This document shows positions 8,723 to 17,583 of a DNA stretch of 64,000 nucleotides, one piece after another. A model generated the notes under the pieces. That model was not told the DNA's origin. It worked only from the letters and a program-made list of their open reading frames with translations, and ran no database searches. Position numbers and translations under genes: made by a program. Source of the stretch: JADGRB01 sp036267635 (lineage in GTDB: Bacteria; Myxococcota_A; Polyangia; Fen-1088); assembly GCA_036267635.1 (NCBI GenBank), contig DATAVR010000024.1, forward strand, positions 1 to 64,000, given 5' to 3'. The first letter of the stretch is position 1, and each line of letters opens with the position of its first letter.

Positions 8723-9775
8723 ATGCGCCTCGCACCTCTCTTGCTCCGCTGGTACGACCGGACCAAGCGCGACCTGCCCTGGCGGCGCGCGCCGTCGCCG
8801 TACAAGACGCTGGTCTCGGAGCTGATGCTGCAGCAGACGACGGTCGCCGCGGTCGTCCCGTACTTCGAACGGTTCGTGGCGCGGTTCCCCTCGCTGGCGT
8901 CTCTGGCCGCCGCCAGCGAGGAGGAGGTGACGGCGCTCTGGTCGGGGCTCGGGTACTACGCGCGGGCGCGCAATCTGCGCCGGGCGGCGCAGGCGGCGGT
9001 CGGCGCGCATGGCGGCGAGCTTCCGCGGAGTGAGGCCGCGCTCGGCGAGCTGCCGGGGCTCGGGCCGTACACGGCGGCCGCGGTGGCGGCTATTGCTTTC
9101 GGCGCGCGGACGTTCGCGCTCGACGGCAACGGCGCCCGCGTGATGGCCCGTCTCGGCGGCGTCTCCGACTCGATCGACGACCCCGCCACCCGCCTGCGGC
9201 TGCGCGCGGCCGGTACCCGAGAGGTGCCGCGCGGGCGCCCGGGCGACTTCACCCAGGCGGTCATGGAGCTGGGCGCCACGCTCTGCACGCCGCGCAACCC
9301 GCGCTGCGAGGCCTGCCCGGTGCGCGCCGCCTGCGCCGCGCGCGCGGCCGGCGCGGTCGGCGAGATCCCGCGCCGGACGAAGCGGGTCGCGCGCCCGCTG
9401 GTGCGCGTCGCCTGCGCCTGCGTGACCGACGGCGCGCGCGTGCTGCTGGTCAAACGCGGGCGCGGCCTCCTGGCCGGGACCTGGTCGTTGCCCGAGGAGG
9501 TTGTGGTGCCGTCCGGGGCCTCGGGCGCGGCGCGCGAGGCGGCGCGCCGGGTGGCCGCCGCGGCCGGCGTCGAGGTTGCGATGGTCGAGCGGCGCGGCGC
9601 CGTCCGCCACGTCTTCACCCACCGCGACGTCACGGCCGAGGTGTTCCGGATCGAGGTGGCGCGCGCCGGGCGCTCGCGCGCCGATCGACGCTGGGTGGCG
9701 CCGCAGGGAATGGCCGAGCTCGGTGTCTCCAGCTTCACCCGCAAGACAGTCGCCGTCGGGCTGGCCGCAAAATGA
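8723..9775 (+). CDS. mutY: A/G-specific adenine glycosylase MutY
   Basis: Removes adenine mispaired with 8-oxoguanine. The HhH-GPD fold is complete: catalytic E33 in SELMLQQT, the hairpin LGELPGLGPYTAAAV (108-122), catalytic D134 in LDGNGARV, and a [4Fe-4S] loop with C188, C195, C198 and C204. The C-terminal ~130 residues form the NUDIX-like domain that recognises 8-oxoG, giving 350 aa, the usual length. ATG 8723 is the start that fits; the frame stays open upstream through the antisense of holA, which is only a shadow. The following gene starts inside its stop codon (ATGA). Confidence 0.96.
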   Translation: MRLAPLLLRWYDRTKRDLPWRRAPSPYKTLVSELMLQQTTVAAVVPYFERFVARFPSLASLAAASEEEVTALWSGLGYYARARNLRRAAQAAVGAHGGELPRSEAALGELPGLGPYTAAAVAAIAFGARTFALDGNGARVMARLGGVSDSIDDPATRLRLRAAGTREVPRGRPGDFTQAVMELGATLCTPRNPRCEACPVRAACAARAAGAVGEIPRRTKRVARPLVRVACACVTDGARVLLVKRGRGLLAGTWSLPEEVVVPSGASGAAREAARRVAAAAGVEVAMVERRGAVRHVFTHRDVTAEVFRIEVARAGRSRADRRWVAPQGMAELGVSSFTRKTVAVGLAAK

Positions 9776-11757
9776 GACAACGCCAGGCTTCGGTCGTAGA
9801 AGAAGACGTGGTGCGGCTCGGGATCTACGTCGTCCTCCTGTTCGCGGCCTGCGCGGCGTCGGGGCAGACGGCGCCCGCTTTGCCGGGGACCTTCGGCGCG
9901 GGCGAGCCGCTGCCGGCCCCGGTGGTGGCCGAGCCCGGCAGACAACCGGCGGCGAACGGGCCGGAGCTCCCGGTGGCGGCGACCAACGATCCGGGCGGAG
10001 ACGCCGACTTCGCCGCGGCCAAGGCGCGCTTCGACGCCGGTGACGGCGCCACGGCGCGTCCGCTGTTGGAGGCGTTCGTGGCGCACCACTCGCAGCATCC
10101 GGCGCGGCCGGCGGCCGATCTGATGCTGGCCCGGTTGGCGCTCGCGCGCGGCGACGCCGAGACGGCGCGTGGCCTGCTCGAGCCGCTCACCTCGCCGCCC
10201 CCCGACGAGGGGACCGGCGCCAGCGCCCGCTACTACCTCGGCCTGGCGGAGACGCGGCTCGGGAAGTTCGCGCGAGCGCGCGAGCTGCTGCTGCCGTTCC
10301 TGCCGCCGGCCGGCGCCGCCGGTCCCGGCGACGACTCGCTGGTCGAGCTGCGCGGTGCGCTCGGCGAGGCGACCGCCGGCCTCGGCGATGCGCCGGCGGC
10401 GATCGAGCTCCTCGACGCCTACGCGCGCGGCGGCCGAGAAGCGGAGAAGGCCTACGCACGCGAGCGGATCACCGCGCTCGCCGGCCAGCTCTCCCCCGAC
10501 CTGGCCCTGCAGACCTTCCGGGCGGCGCCCGAAAAGGGCCTGGGGCGCGCGCTGCTCGGCGACGCGGCGGCCTCGGCGCTGCGCGCGCGCGGCGACAGCT
10601 CAGGGGCCGCGGAGATCCTCTCCGACGCGGCCTCGGCCCGCGTCGCGCAGGGGATCGATCAGGCGGTCGATCGTGCCGTCTCAGCCGGCGATCCGGGCCG
10701 CCTCGGACTGGCGCTGGCGCTGTCGGGGAGGTTTCAGCCGGTGGGCGAGGCGGCGCTGCGCGCGGCGATGCTGGCCACGGGGACACCGGCCGCGGCGGCG
10801 CTACAGCTCTGCGTCCGCGACGTGGGCGGCAAGCCGCCAGAGGCGCAGCAGCAGCTGGACCGCCTCGCGCGCGACGAATCGGTGATCGGGATCGTGGCGG
10901 CGCTCGCGCCGCGGAGCCCGTCCGCGACCGATGAATCGCCGCCTGTCACGACGCGCGACGGTGTTCCGACCCTGGTGATGGAGGATTCGGCGGGCGTGGG
11001 GACGGCGTTTCGTCTGCTGCACTCGGCCTCCGCCCGCGCGGTTACGCTGGCCCAAGCGGCTTTTCGCCTGGGAGCACGCGACTTCGCGCTCGTCGGGCCC
11101 GACAGCGCCGCGGCGATCGCTCTGCGACGCGCGTTCAAGCAGAGCGTCGTCGAGGGGGGTGGGCGCGTGACCGCCGACGTGAGCTATCCGCCGGGCGCGA
11201 CCTCGTTCACCGCGGTGGTCGCGGCGATCAAGAAGTCGCAGCCACAGGTGGTGTTCGTCGGCGACGGCGCCGATCGGTTGGAGCTGATCGCCCCCGCGCT
11301 CGCCGCCGCGGACCTCTGGGCCGCGCCGTGGGGCGCCGCGCGGCCGGCGGGGGCCCCGGGGAAGCCGCGGCCGCGGAACGTGCTGCTGATGTCGACGGCA
11401 GCCGATCTGTCTCCCCGCCTGCTGCAAAGCGCCGGGCGCTACGTGCAAGGGGCGTTGCTGGCGCCCGGGTTCTACGCCGGGGCTGCCGATCCGCGGGCGC
11501 GCGGGTTCGTCGACGCGTATCGGGCGGCCTACGGCCAAGATCCGCACGCCACCGAGGCGTACGCCTACGACGGTGTCAACGCGATCCGCGCCGCGCTCGC
11601 CGCCGGCGCCAAGACGCGCGGCGACCTGGCGCAGGCCCTCGCCAGCGGAACGTTCGAAGGGTTGACCGGCGCGCTGCACTTCGGCGCCGACCGCCGGCGC
11701 GCCGATCCGCCGCGCGTCTACGTCGTCGACGGAGCGGACATCAAGACGTTCCGCTGA
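9772..11757 (+). CDS. Periplasmic binding-fold lipoprotein/secreted protein (LpoA- or LivJ-like) with TPR-like N-terminus
   Basis: After a hydrophobic N-terminus (RLGIYVVLLFAACAASG, a possible lipobox at FAAC) come TPR-like repeats (about 70-250). A type I periplasmic-binding fold follows to the end, as in branched-chain amino acid receptors and the PBP activator LpoA (for example VVFVGDGADRLELIAPALA and ATEAYAYDGVNAIRAALAAG). The TPR plus binding-fold order resembles LpoA, so a role in activating peptidoglycan synthases is plausible; no ABC transporter genes are adjacent. ATG 9772 overlaps the mutY stop, but the GTG codons at 9808/9811 would place the signal peptide at the true N-terminus. 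Its 3' end overlaps the convergent phosphoesterase gene by 17 bp. Confidence 0.75.
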   Translation: MRQRQASVVEEDVVRLGIYVVLLFAACAASGQTAPALPGTFGAGEPLPAPVVAEPGRQPAANGPELPVAATNDPGGDADFAAAKARFDAGDGATARPLLEAFVAHHSQHPARPAADLMLARLALARGDAETARGLLEPLTSPPPDEGTGASARYYLGLAETRLGKFARARELLLPFLPPAGAAGPGDDSLVELRGALGEATAGLGDAPAAIELLDAYARGGREAEKAYARERITALAGQLSPDLALQTFRAAPEKGLGRALLGDAAASALRARGDSSGAAEILSDAASARVAQGIDQAVDRAVSAGDPGRLGLALALSGRFQPVGEAALRAAMLATGTPAAAALQLCVRDVGGKPPEAQQQLDRLARDESVIGIVAALAPRSPSATDESPPVTTRDGVPTLVMEDSAGVGTAFRLLHSASARAVTLAQAAFRLGARDFALVGPDSAAAIALRRAFKQSVVEGGGRVTADVSYPPGATSFTAVVAAIKKSQPQVVFVGDGADRLELIAPALAAADLWAAPWGAARPAGAPGKPRPRNVLLMSTAADLSPRLLQSAGRYVQGALLAPGFYAGAADPRARGFVDAYRAAYGQDPHATEAYAYDGVNAIRAALAAGAKTRGDLAQALASGTFEGLTGALHFGADRRRADPPRVYVVDGADIKTFR

Positions 11758-13066
11758 CGGTCCGCCGGCGTCGGCGCGGCCCGGCTGGTTTCGGGGCCGT
11801 CGCCGCGCAGGCCACGGTGATCCATCCGGCGTCGGCGTTGTAGGGAGAGTCCGCGCGGCGCGAAAGCACCGCCGGGATTCCCAGCCGGCAGGCCTCCCGA
11901 TAGAAGTCGGCCCCGGCGCCGTCGACGTGGTCGAGATAACGCAGACAGGTGCGTTCGGCGACCTTGCCGAGCAGCTGGTGGAGCAGCTCCTTCCGCCGCA
12001 CGAGCGGCAGCTCGGTCAGGTCGCGTGACTCGACGAAAGGGAGATCGAAGAGGTAGTAGGCGAGCTGGGTGGGGCCCACGCCGGCCAGCGCCTTGGCGAG
12101 GGCCTTGGGGTCGGCGTGGCCGTCGGGGCCGACCGCGGTCAGGACGCCGTCGACGATGAGCGCCCGTGACGGCAGCAGCCGGACGGCGTCCGCGATCGCC
12201 TTCCGCTTGGCGGCCGCCGCGGCAGGCAAGACCTTTCCGTCGGGTCCGAACAGCGTCACCTCGCCGTTCTCGCTGCGCGCCAAGAGGCGTTCCCCGGCGA
12301 CGGCGATCTCGTGCAGCCATCCTTCGTCCGCCACCGCGGTCCGGCGCCGCTTGGGTTTGGGGCCCCGGACCAAGCCGACGGGCGGCAGGACCTGGTCGGC
12401 AGGGCCGCTGATCCCGGAGAGGTCGAGCTCGGTCCGGTTGGAGTGCCAGACGTGCGTCCGATCGCCGGCGATCTCCTCCAGCGTCCGCCGCGTGGCCACG
12501 CTCTCCGCTCGCTCCTCGGTCACGATGCCGGCCGCCTCCGGGCGCGTCTCGGCGTCCTTCTCCTTGATGAGCAGCCAGTTCCGCCCGTCGTCGTCTCCCC
12601 GGCGCGATCCGCGCGGTTTGATCCGAACCAGCGCAAATCCCCCGCGCAGCTTGCTGCCCTTCAAGAAAAACTTTAAGTTCCCCGCGGCGAAGGCCTGATG
12701 CGGATCGGCCTCCTGAGGCTCCCAGGTCCCGCGATCCCAGAGGAGCACCGTCCCGCCGCCGTACTGCCCCTGGGGGATGATCCCCTCGAACTCGGCGTAG
12801 GCGAGGGGGTGGTCCTCGGTCTGCATGGCGAGGCGCTTGACCGCCGGGTCGAGGCTGGGGCCCTTGGGCACCGACCAGCTCTTGAGCACCCCGCCGAGCT
12901 CCAGGCGGAAGTCGTAGTGCAGCCGGGTGGCGGCGTGCTTCTGGATGACGAACGCCCGCGGCCGCTCCGCTGGCGCCTCGGGTGACGGAGCCTGCTTTTG
13001 CTCCTCACCCGGGGGCTCGCGGGTCAGCGCGAAGTTCCGCTTCCGGTTGTATTCGCCAAGGCCCAT
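11741..13066 (-). CDS. LigD-type 3'-phosphoesterase fused to a degenerate (non-catalytic) ATP-ligase domain
   Basis: Residues 37-170 match the 3'-phosphoesterase module of the NHEJ protein LigD. The residues expected for metal binding and catalysis are present (H44, H50 and D52 in QKHAATRLHYDF; H86 in TEDHPLAY). Residues about 228-420 still read as a LigD ligase nucleotidyltransferase domain, but every catalytic motif is altered: motif I is HEIAVAGER where a lysine (EIKxDG) is required, motif III is IVDGVL instead of DGE, motif IV is IPAVLSRR, and motif V is WITVAC instead of WLKVKC. No primase-polymerase domain is present and no ku gene is in the window. End-healing without ligation is the likely role; the pseudoligase part may bind DNA or a partner. 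Confidence 0.85.
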   Translation of the reverse strand: MGLGEYNRKRNFALTREPPGEEQKQAPSPEAPAERPRAFVIQKHAATRLHYDFRLELGGVLKSWSVPKGPSLDPAVKRLAMQTEDHPLAYAEFEGIIPQGQYGGGTVLLWDRGTWEPQEADPHQAFAAGNLKFFLKGSKLRGGFALVRIKPRGSRRGDDDGRNWLLIKEKDAETRPEAAGIVTEERAESVATRRTLEEIAGDRTHVWHSNRTELDLSGISGPADQVLPPVGLVRGPKPKRRRTAVADEGWLHEIAVAGERLLARSENGEVTLFGPDGKVLPAAAAAKRKAIADAVRLLPSRALIVDGVLTAVGPDGHADPKALAKALAGVGPTQLAYYLFDLPFVESRDLTELPLVRRKELLHQLLGKVAERTCLRYLDHVDGAGADFYREACRLGIPAVLSRRADSPYNADAGWITVACAATAPKPAGPRRRRRTVSGTS

Positions 13067-13101
13067 CGCGACCGCCAGTCCTATGTTAATAACGTCTCCC
13101 C

Positions 13102-14820
13102 ATGCGGATGTCCCAGACTCTGATCCCCACGCTCAAAGAGGCCCCGGCCGAGGCGGAGGTCCCGTCCCACATCTTGATGGTCCGCGGCGGCTATCTGCGG
13201 AAGGTCGCCGCCGGCGTCTACTCGTTCCTGCCGCTCGGCTGGCGGGTGGTGAAGAAGGTGGAGAGGATCATCCGCGAGGAGCTGGACCGCGTCGGCTGCT
13301 CCGAGGTCTTCCTGCCCGCCGTCATTCCCGCCGAGCTCTGGCAAGAGTCCGGCCGCTGGGAGAAATATGGGGCGCAGCTCCTGCGCTTCAAGGACCGCAA
13401 GGGGGCCGACTTCGTGATCGGGCCGACGCACGAAGAGGTGATCTGCGCGCTCGTGCGTGGCGACGTCCGCAGCTGGCGCCAGCTGCCCCTCAACCTCTAT
13501 CAGATCCAGACCAAGTTCCGTGACGAGCTGCGGCCGCGCGCCGGGCTCATGCGCGGGCGCGAGTTCATCATGAAGGACGGCTACTCGTTCCACGTCAACC
13601 AGACCGACGCCGACCGCGAGTACCAGAAGATGTACGACACCTATTCGCGGATCTTCACCCGCTGCGGCCTGGCCTTTCGGGCGGTCGAGGCCGACACCGG
13701 AAACATCGGCGGCTCGTCGTCGCACGAGTTCCAGGTGTTGACGGAGACCGGCGAGGACGCCCTGGTCGCCTGCGACACGTGCGACTACGCGGCCAACGTC
13801 GAGCAGGCGATTAGCAGAGCTCCCAGCGCTCGCGTGGGGGTTCCCGGGACGACGGTGAAGAAGGTGGCGACGCCCGGCAAGCATTCGATTGCCGACGTGT
13901 CCGGCTTCTTCGGCCTGCCGCCCGAGAAGCTGGTCAAGACGCTCATCTACCTGGCCGACGGGAAGCCGATCGCGGTGATGGTCCGGGGCGATCGCGAGGT
14001 CAACGAGATCAAGCTGGCCAAGGCGCTCGGCGCCGACACGCTGGCGCTGGCCGGCGACCTGGTGGTCAAGCAGGTCACCGGCGCGGCGGTCGGGTTCGCC
14101 GGGCCCGTCGGCTTGAAGACGGCGGCGCCGATCTACGTCGACGTCGAGGTCGCGGCGCTGTCGGACTTCGTGGTCGGCGCCAACGAGGACGACGCGCACC
14201 TGACCGGCGTCAACGTCGATCGCGATTTCAAACCGGCCGCCGTGGGCGACTACCGAACAGCCATGGCGGGCGACGCCTGCGCCCGCTGCGAGGGGGGGCA
14301 CCTCAAGGCTTACCGTGGAATCGAGGTGGGCCAGGTCTTTGCTCTCGGCACGAAGTATTCGAAGCCGATGGGGGTGACGTTCCTCGACGTCGACGGGCAG
14401 GAGAAGCCGGCGGTGATGGGGACCTACGGCATCGGGGTGACCCGCATCGTCGCCTCGGCCATCGAACAGAACCACGACAAGGACGGCATCGTCTGGCCGC
14501 TGCCGCTGGCGCCGTTCGAGGTGACGGTCCTCGAGCTGCAGCAGGATGACGACAGCGTCATTGCCACGGCCAAGAGGCTCTACGAAGAGCTGACCGCGGC
14601 GGGCATCGACGTGCTCTACGACGATCGCGACGAGCGCCCGGGGGTGAAGTTCAAGGACGCCGACCTGATCGGGATCCCCTTCCGCCTGGCCGTCGGCAAG
14701 AAGGGGATGGCCGAGGGGATCGTCGAGCTCAAGCGCCGCAACGGCAGCGAGGTGCGCAAGGTGAAGATCGACGAGGCGGTCAAGCTGGTGGTGGCCGAAG
14801 TGCAAGGCGAGCGAAAATGA
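13102..14820 (+). CDS. proS: Prolyl-tRNA synthetase
   Basis: A class II synthetase charging tRNA-Pro. The N-terminus MRMSQTLIPTLKEAPAEAEV and YLRKVAAGVYSFLPLGWRV match the bacterial-type ProRS, with motif 2 FRDELRPRAGLMRGREFIMKD. A YbaK-like editing insertion lies at about residues 240-390 (PGTTVKKVATPG to DFVVGANEDD). Motif 3 (TYGIGVTRIVASAIEQ) and the anticodon domain follow. At 572 aa it has the bacterial length. It is the first gene of an operon; pyrF starts inside its stop codon. ATG 13108 is a possible alternative start two codons in. Confidence 0.97.
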   Translation: MRMSQTLIPTLKEAPAEAEVPSHILMVRGGYLRKVAAGVYSFLPLGWRVVKKVERIIREELDRVGCSEVFLPAVIPAELWQESGRWEKYGAQLLRFKDRKGADFVIGPTHEEVICALVRGDVRSWRQLPLNLYQIQTKFRDELRPRAGLMRGREFIMKDGYSFHVNQTDADREYQKMYDTYSRIFTRCGLAFRAVEADTGNIGGSSSHEFQVLTETGEDALVACDTCDYAANVEQAISRAPSARVGVPGTTVKKVATPGKHSIADVSGFFGLPPEKLVKTLIYLADGKPIAVMVRGDREVNEIKLAKALGADTLALAGDLVVKQVTGAAVGFAGPVGLKTAAPIYVDVEVAALSDFVVGANEDDAHLTGVNVDRDFKPAAVGDYRTAMAGDACARCEGGHLKAYRGIEVGQVFALGTKYSKPMGVTFLDVDGQEKPAVMGTYGIGVTRIVASAIEQNHDKDGIVWPLPLAPFEVTVLELQQDDDSVIATAKRLYEELTAAGIDVLYDDRDERPGVKFKDADLIGIPFRLAVGKKGMAEGIVELKRRNGSEVRKVKIDEAVKLVVAEVQGERK

Positions 14821-15557
14821 CCATCCCGGCCAAGCCTCCCCATCACATCCCCTCGCGCGAGCGGGTGATCGTGGCGCTCGACGTCCCCGATTGCACGGCG
14901 CTGACGACGCTGCTCGACCGGCTCGACGGGCGGCCGGCGTTCTACAAGGTCGGTCTCGAGCTGTTCGTCGCCGAGGGGGAGCGCGCCGTGGAGCTGGTGC
15001 GGGCGCGTGGCGGCCGGGTGTTCCTCGACCTCAAGCTGCACGACATCCCCGAGACGGTGGCCCGCGCCGTCGCCTCCGCGGCGCGCGTCGAGGCCGACCT
15101 GCTGACGCTTCACACCTCGGGCGGCTACGAGATGCTGGCCCGCGCGGCCGAGGCGGCGGCGGGGCGGGTCAAGCTGCTCGGGGTGACGGTGCTGACCAGC
15201 CTGGCCGAGGATGATCTGCGCGCCGAGGGGGTCGAGCAGACGATCCCGGAGATGGTGCGCGCCCGCGCCCGCATCGCGGCCCGCGCCGGGATCGCCGGCC
15301 TGGTCTGCTCGCCGCACGAGATCGCCGCGGCACACGGCGCCGCACCGGGGCTGCTCATCGTCGTTCCGGGGATTCGCCCGGCGGCCGCGCCCGGCGCCGC
15401 CAAGGGGCGACAGGACGATCAGAAGCGCGTCGCCACCGCGGGGCAGGCGATCACCAACGGAGCGGACTACCTGGTCGTCGGGCGGCCGGTGCGTGACGCC
15501 GCCGATCCGGCCGCGGCGTTCGAGGAGCTGGTCCGAGAAGTCGAAGCCGGCGTGTGA
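14817..15557 (+). CDS. pyrF: Orotidine 5'-phosphate decarboxylase
   Basis: Converts OMP to UMP, the last step of de novo pyrimidine synthesis. The catalytic D-K-x-x-D set is present in FLDLKLHDIPET (D71, K73, D76), with D22 and K44 of the substrate site and the phosphate-binding end VVGRPV. At 246 aa it is a normal short bacterial (group I) enzyme. The ATGA overlaps with proS upstream and GTGA with rlmB downstream suggest translational coupling across all three genes, although their functions are not related. Confidence 0.97.
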   Translation: MTIPAKPPHHIPSRERVIVALDVPDCTALTTLLDRLDGRPAFYKVGLELFVAEGERAVELVRARGGRVFLDLKLHDIPETVARAVASAARVEADLLTLHTSGGYEMLARAAEAAAGRVKLLGVTVLTSLAEDDLRAEGVEQTIPEMVRARARIAARAGIAGLVCSPHEIAAAHGAAPGLLIVVPGIRPAAAPGAAKGRQDDQKRVATAGQAITNGADYLVVGRPVRDAADPAAAFEELVREVEAGV

Positions 15558-16318
15558 CCGGCGCGGACGAATCCAACGACTCGCGCATCGTCTTCGGCGT
15601 CCGGCCGGTCGACGAGCTGGTGCGCGCCCGGCCGCGCGAGGTGAGCGTCATCTACGTCGCCGAGGGGACGCGCTCCGGGGAGATCGAACGGGTCGTCCAG
15701 ACCGCCAAGGAGCGCGGCGTCGCCGTCGAGATCCGGCCCCGGCGCCTGGTGGCCGAAATGGCGGGCGGCGGCGTCCACCAGGGGCTGGTGGCGGTGACCG
15801 GCCGTTTTCGCTACGTCACCATCGACGACATCCTGGGCGCCGCCACGCAGGCGAACGAGCCGGCGCTGGTGGTCATTCTCGACGGCATCACCGACCCGCA
15901 CAATCTGGGCGCCATCATTCGCAGCGCCGAGGTCCTGGGCGCGCACGGTGTGGTGATCCCGGCGCGCGGCGCGGCGTCGGTGACGGCGGGCGCGGTGAAG
16001 GCCTCGGCCGGTGCGACCGAGCGGGTGCGCATCACCGAGGTCAACAACCTGATGCGCATCATCGATTACCTGCGCGAGCGGGGCCTGGCCGTGCTCGGCG
16101 CCGCGGCCGGCGGCGGCGAGCGGCTCGACGGCGTCGATCTCTCCGGTCCCGTCGGGCTCGTCATCGGCGCCGAAGGGCAGGGGATGCGCGAGGCGGTGGC
16201 GCGCCGCTGCACGGGTCTCTTTCACATCCCACAGCGCGGGACGGTCTCCTCGCTCAACGCCTCGGTGGCGGCGGCCATCGCGCTCTACGAAGTCTCGCGC
16301 CAGCGCGGCCGCGGATGA
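15554..16318 (+). CDS. rlmB: 23S rRNA (guanosine-2'-O-) methyltransferase, RlmB/TrmH (SpoU) family
   Basis: A SPOUT methyltransferase with an N-terminal substrate-binding domain (GVRPVDELVRARPREVSVIY) and the three trefoil-knot motifs: ILDGITDPHNLGAIIRSAE, GLVIGAEGQGM and IPQRGTVSSLNASVAAAI. It is expected to 2'-O-methylate G2251 in the peptidyl-transferase P loop of 23S rRNA; a tRNA target cannot be fully excluded. It starts at GTG inside the pyrF stop and ends the operon. The length of 254 aa is normal. Confidence 0.93.
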   Translation: MTGADESNDSRIVFGVRPVDELVRARPREVSVIYVAEGTRSGEIERVVQTAKERGVAVEIRPRRLVAEMAGGGVHQGLVAVTGRFRYVTIDDILGAATQANEPALVVILDGITDPHNLGAIIRSAEVLGAHGVVIPARGAASVTAGAVKASAGATERVRITEVNNLMRIIDYLRERGLAVLGAAAGGGERLDGVDLSGPVGLVIGAEGQGMREAVARRCTGLFHIPQRGTVSSLNASVAAAIALYEVSRQRGRG

Positions 16319-16387
16319 GTCAGGCGATCGCAGCGGACGGCCGGCTCATCTGATAGTCTCTGCGCCCCGGAGGCTCAGAAAAAGCAG

Positions 16388-17473
16388 ATGTCGTCACGTA
16401 TCCCCGTTGCCGTGGTGGGTGCCACCGGTCTCGCTGGACAGCAGTTCCTGGCGTCACTGGCCGGTCACCCGATGTTCGAGATCCGCAAGCTGGCGGCGTC
16501 GAGCCGCTCGGCCGGCAAGAAGTTCGCCGACGCGGTGAAGGACGACAAGGGGGCCTCGAAGTGGTTCTGCTCCGAGCCGCTCTCGGCCGAGCACGCCGGG
16601 ATCACCGTCGAGGACTCGGCCCACATGACCAACGACGGCATCCGGCTGGTGTTCTCGGCCGTCGAGGCCGACGTGGCCAAGGTGATCGAGCCCAAGTGCG
16701 CGGCCGACATCCCGGTCATCTCGACCGCCAGCGCGTTTCGCTACGAGCCCGACGTGCCGGTGTTTCTCCCCGGCGTGAACTGGGACCACGCGGCGCTCAT
16801 CGACATCCAGCGCAAGAAGCGCGGCTGGAAGGGCTTCGTCTCGCCCGGCCCGAACTGCACCACCGTCGGCCTGGCGATGACGCTCAAGCCGCTCGACGAC
16901 GCGTTCGGTGTCTCGCGGGTGATCATGACCTCGATGCAGGCGCTCTCGGGCGCCGGCCGCTCGCCCGGCGTCTCGGCGATGGACATCCTGGACAACATCG
17001 TCCCCTACATCCCCAAGGAAGAAGAGAAGGTCGAGACCGAGACCCACAAGATCTTGGGCAAGCTGGTCGGCGAGGCGATCGTCCCGGCGCCGTTGACGGT
17101 CTCCTGCACCTGCACGCGCGTCAACGTGATGGAGGGGCACACCGAGTCGGTGTTCGTCGAGCTGAAGAAGAAGGCGGGGCTCGACGAGGTCAAGGCGGCC
17201 TGGCGCGCGTTCGGCGGCGAGCTGGCGGCGATGGACCTGCCGTCGGCGCCCAAGCACCTCATCTCCGTCAGCGACGATCCGTTCCGCCCGCAGGTCCGCC
17301 TCGACCGCGACGCCGAAGGCGGGATGTCGACGGTGGTCGGCCGGCTGCGCTCGGACCCGGTGCTGACCAACGGCATCAAGTACCTGCTGGTCTCGCACAA
17401 CACCCGCATGGGCGCGGCCCGCGGCGCCATCCTGGTCGCCGAGTACCTGACCAAAAGGGGCTACATCAAGTAG
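16388..17473 (+). CDS. asd: Aspartate-semialdehyde dehydrogenase (archaeal/fungal type)
   Basis: Reduces aspartyl phosphate to aspartate semialdehyde for lysine, threonine, methionine and diaminopimelate synthesis. GATGLAG (11-17) binds NADP and C157 in SPGPNCTTVGLAM is the catalytic cysteine. The stretch SPGVSAMDILDNIVPYIPKE and the 361-aa length place it in the archaeal/fungal subclass rather than the usual bacterial class. A GGAGG lies upstream of the ATG. Its last codons and stop form the first copy of the downstream tandem hairpin array. Confidence 0.94.
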   Translation: MSSRIPVAVVGATGLAGQQFLASLAGHPMFEIRKLAASSRSAGKKFADAVKDDKGASKWFCSEPLSAEHAGITVEDSAHMTNDGIRLVFSAVEADVAKVIEPKCAADIPVISTASAFRYEPDVPVFLPGVNWDHAALIDIQRKKRGWKGFVSPGPNCTTVGLAMTLKPLDDAFGVSRVIMTSMQALSGAGRSPGVSAMDILDNIVPYIPKEEEKVETETHKILGKLVGEAIVPAPLTVSCTCTRVNVMEGHTESVFVELKKKAGLDEVKAAWRAFGGELAAMDLPSAPKHLISVSDDPFRPQVRLDRDAEGGMSTVVGRLRSDPVLTNGIKYLLVSHNTRMGAARGAILVAEYLTKRGYIK

Positions 17474-17575
17474 CCCCGTGACGGCGACGGCTACATCAAG
17501 TAGCCCCGTGACGGCGACGGCTACATCCAAGTAGCCCCGTGACGGCGACGGCTACCTCTAGTAGTCGCAGGTCGG
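17457..17575. repeat. Tandem array of 30-bp hairpin repeats over the end of asd
   Basis: A 30-bp unit beginning CTACATCAAGTAGCCCCGTG runs from 17461 in three near-identical copies (17461, 17491, 17521, the third with one extra C) plus a decayed fourth. Each unit contains inverted arms GGCTAC / GTAGCC around ATCAA; in the first copy the stem extends to GGGGCTAC / GTAGCCCC. The first copy includes the asd stop codon. The array fills the gap between asd and the convergent kinase gene, so a stack of bidirectional terminators or mRNA 3'-end protectors is plausible, although no U-runs follow the stems. Confidence 0.75.
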
Positions 17576-17583
17576 CTGACCGG

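Noticed and set aside
17461..17560. Tandem repeats as a CRISPR array
   Set aside because: The units are contiguous with no spacers and no cas genes are present.
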